Source: Doris montereyensis
Lineage: Eukaryota > Mollusca > Gastropoda > Nudibranchia > Dorididae
Assembly (NCBI GenBank): GCA_037039925.1
Contig: JAXRKP010001052.1
Location: 53,501 to 117,500 of the forward strand
DNA length: 64,000 nt
Direction of reading: 5' to 3'
The position numbers and the translations under genes were made by a program. The notes under the pieces are model-generated. The model was not told the origin of the DNA. It worked only from the letters and a program-made list of their open reading frames with translations, and searched no databases. Positions 62,160-64,000 of the stretch are shown here, in pieces. The first letter of the stretch is position 1. Every line of letters begins with the position of its first letter.

Positions 62160-64000
62160 CACACATGAGTTTGGTTATCATGACTTTATTTGTATCTACA
62201 TAAATTATTTCCAGTGTGTGTCCAGCCTCATGGCCTAGCATAAAGCCTACCTAGAATTAAGGACAAAATCATACAAAACCTAAGCACTAAAAGATTAATA
62301 TTTTAAACCCAACAGATATTTATTTATATGTATATTATTATTATTATTATATGTACGTATGTATAGAATGAAGACAAAGTACAGCTGTAACAACACTGGT
62401 GTGATTACAAATAGGTAACTCAATTCTGGGAAGGGTAGGGTGGGGCAAAGGGGGACACTAAATATGAAATCTTCAATAAAAACAAACCAGAAACAAAAGA
62501 AAAAGAAAAGAGTAAATTGAGCTAAGGTAAAATGTAGTGGGAAAATCACATGTAAATATATTATATTATATAAATTCATATTTTAATGGAAATTAAATAG
62601 ATTCACATTATAATAATGGAAATTAAACAATGAAATTAAAGCAGCTTTAAATTAAATTCACACAACACATAGCTTCTACATACTCTTTAGTGTTTCAGGC
62701 AAAGACTTGTCTATAATACTGTCTATCACAACATCTGTCAACACTAATTGGACAACCTAAATATAAATCTATTTATTCTCCCATGTGATGCAAAATTCAA
62801 ACGTGTGAAAATTGAATCTGCCCCAACTGGAGAGAGACACGCCAGATTTATTGTGGTTGTTGTTTGAATGCACCTGTATGGACTATGGTACATGTCATAT
62901 GTAAGATAAGGAGTAATCCTACCGCATTAATTATGTCAACATCCAACGCAATTTTCTAAAATATGTCAATTGTTTTAAAGCAAAAAGTTAACTATATTGC
63001 TGAAATTAAAAAATAATAATCAGCGCACATATGACTGACAGAAATGACATATGAATAAATGCTAGACTCCAAAACCAAGCAAACTGTAGAGACCTTTCTT
63101 TTCAATGAAGACACAATTGTGTGTTGAATGATTTCACTGTTAAACTTATCTCGGTTAAGTCCAGTTAGAAAAGTTCTCATCTAGTCTGAATAATGTAAAA
63201 AAAACAAAAACTACAAAGTGTGTATAAGAAAAAGTACATTGACTAAACTAGACTAAAGAATACTATTAGTATTAGTTGCCAAGACAAGAGATGAAAAAGA
63301 CAAAAGAAACAATAGTACTAGTAGTAGTATGACAATGAAGTTAAATATTCCACAACCAGAAAATTTCCAGGCATTGTCTAAGCTCATTGTCCCATGAGGC
63401 TAAACGTCACTTTGAAACACAGATCTTACAATGCTTTACAGTTGAAGATTTAGAGAGAGAGAAAAAACCTACTAAAAAACGAAACTGTCACTCTAAATTT
63501 CAAATGCTAGAGTACTTTACAAAACATGAAAACACTACATGTAAATGACTGTAAAATAATGTATAAAGCATCACTATGGGAATAAAGCAAATTATCAAAT
63601 AAATAAAGGCAGTCAAAAAGTCTTGACAATGGGGATAAAAAGACAGAAATCATGCAACGTGGGTATAGGTACACCCACGAAATCTTTTCATCCCTCACAT
63701 CAATCTTCACACACACACACACACACACACTCATAAACGCAAACAGAAAGGGGCGCATCCCGATGAAATAAGCATTCCGCTGTCAACTCTCAAGGCAGGT
63801 ATTGCGTGTCTACATCTCCACACGGATCAAATCAAGACAAAAATATAGGTCATGGAGATTCCTCAAAATGAATGCTTGAACACGTCTCGTGATGACTTCA
63901 TAAACCGATTCTTGTGTCCAGTACACGTCAGAACAACACATCAAGCTGGTTAGGGAAGCAGAGAAGATAACTAGCGGCAACATAGCCCATTTCTTCTGTG
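62160..64000 (-). other. unannotated right end, possibly 3' UTR of a leftward gene
   Basis: TTTATT at 62185-62190 is AATAAA on the - strand. The following 1.8 kb is AT-rich, free of arrays apart from (AC)n at 63709-63730, and has no recognisable exon. This would fit a long 3' UTR of a - strand gene that starts beyond the window, but nothing proves transcription. Confidence 0.22.

Overview
This is animal nuclear DNA. It has spliced genes with GT-AG introns, AT-rich introns, tRNA-derived SINEs and very abundant tandem repeats. The protein content (IFT74, a hydroxypyruvate isomerase HYI and an uncharacterised multi-pass membrane protein) and the repeat load suggest a lophotrochozoan, probably a gastropod mollusc. 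That taxonomic guess is an inference. No bacterial, phage or CRISPR feature was seen.

Layout. (1) 1-12406, + strand: eight exons covering about the last 550 residues of IFT74, an intraflagellar transport IFT-B subunit. The N-terminal exon or exons lie outside the window on the left. The last intron looks like a minor-spliceosome (U12-type) intron and carries a 5.6 kb tandem array. (2) 12407-16980: 3' UTR, a nested and inverted SINE cluster and several short arrays. (3) About 16980-27960: an 11 kb satellite built on a 9-bp monomer. (4) 27961-31000: a MITE-like element, a 19-bp array of 1.1 kb and a trinucleotide array. (5) 32182-40434, - strand: seven exons of HYI. (6) 41350-54908, + strand: six exons of an 8-TM membrane protein with a long cytoplasmic tail. 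One intron of this gene holds three unrelated arrays back to back, and a further array starts at its stop codon. (7) 54909-64000: 3' UTR, four larger arrays and SINEs. The last 1.8 kb has no recognisable exon and may be the 3' UTR of a leftward gene.

The three genes have no obvious common pathway. IFT74 acts in cilium assembly, HYI is a predicted sugar/hydroxyacid isomerase, and the membrane protein has no known function. HYI and the membrane protein are arranged head to head, about 0.9 kb apart.

All three genes are well conserved at protein level but contain many single-base indels inside exons, several of them in homopolymers. The simplest reading is residual long-read assembly error rather than three pseudogenes. 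Long stop-free frames inside the arrays (up to about 1,600 codons on the - strand of the 9-bp satellite) are a consequence of repeat composition and are not annotated as genes. I estimate by eye that tandem arrays fill somewhat under half of the window.
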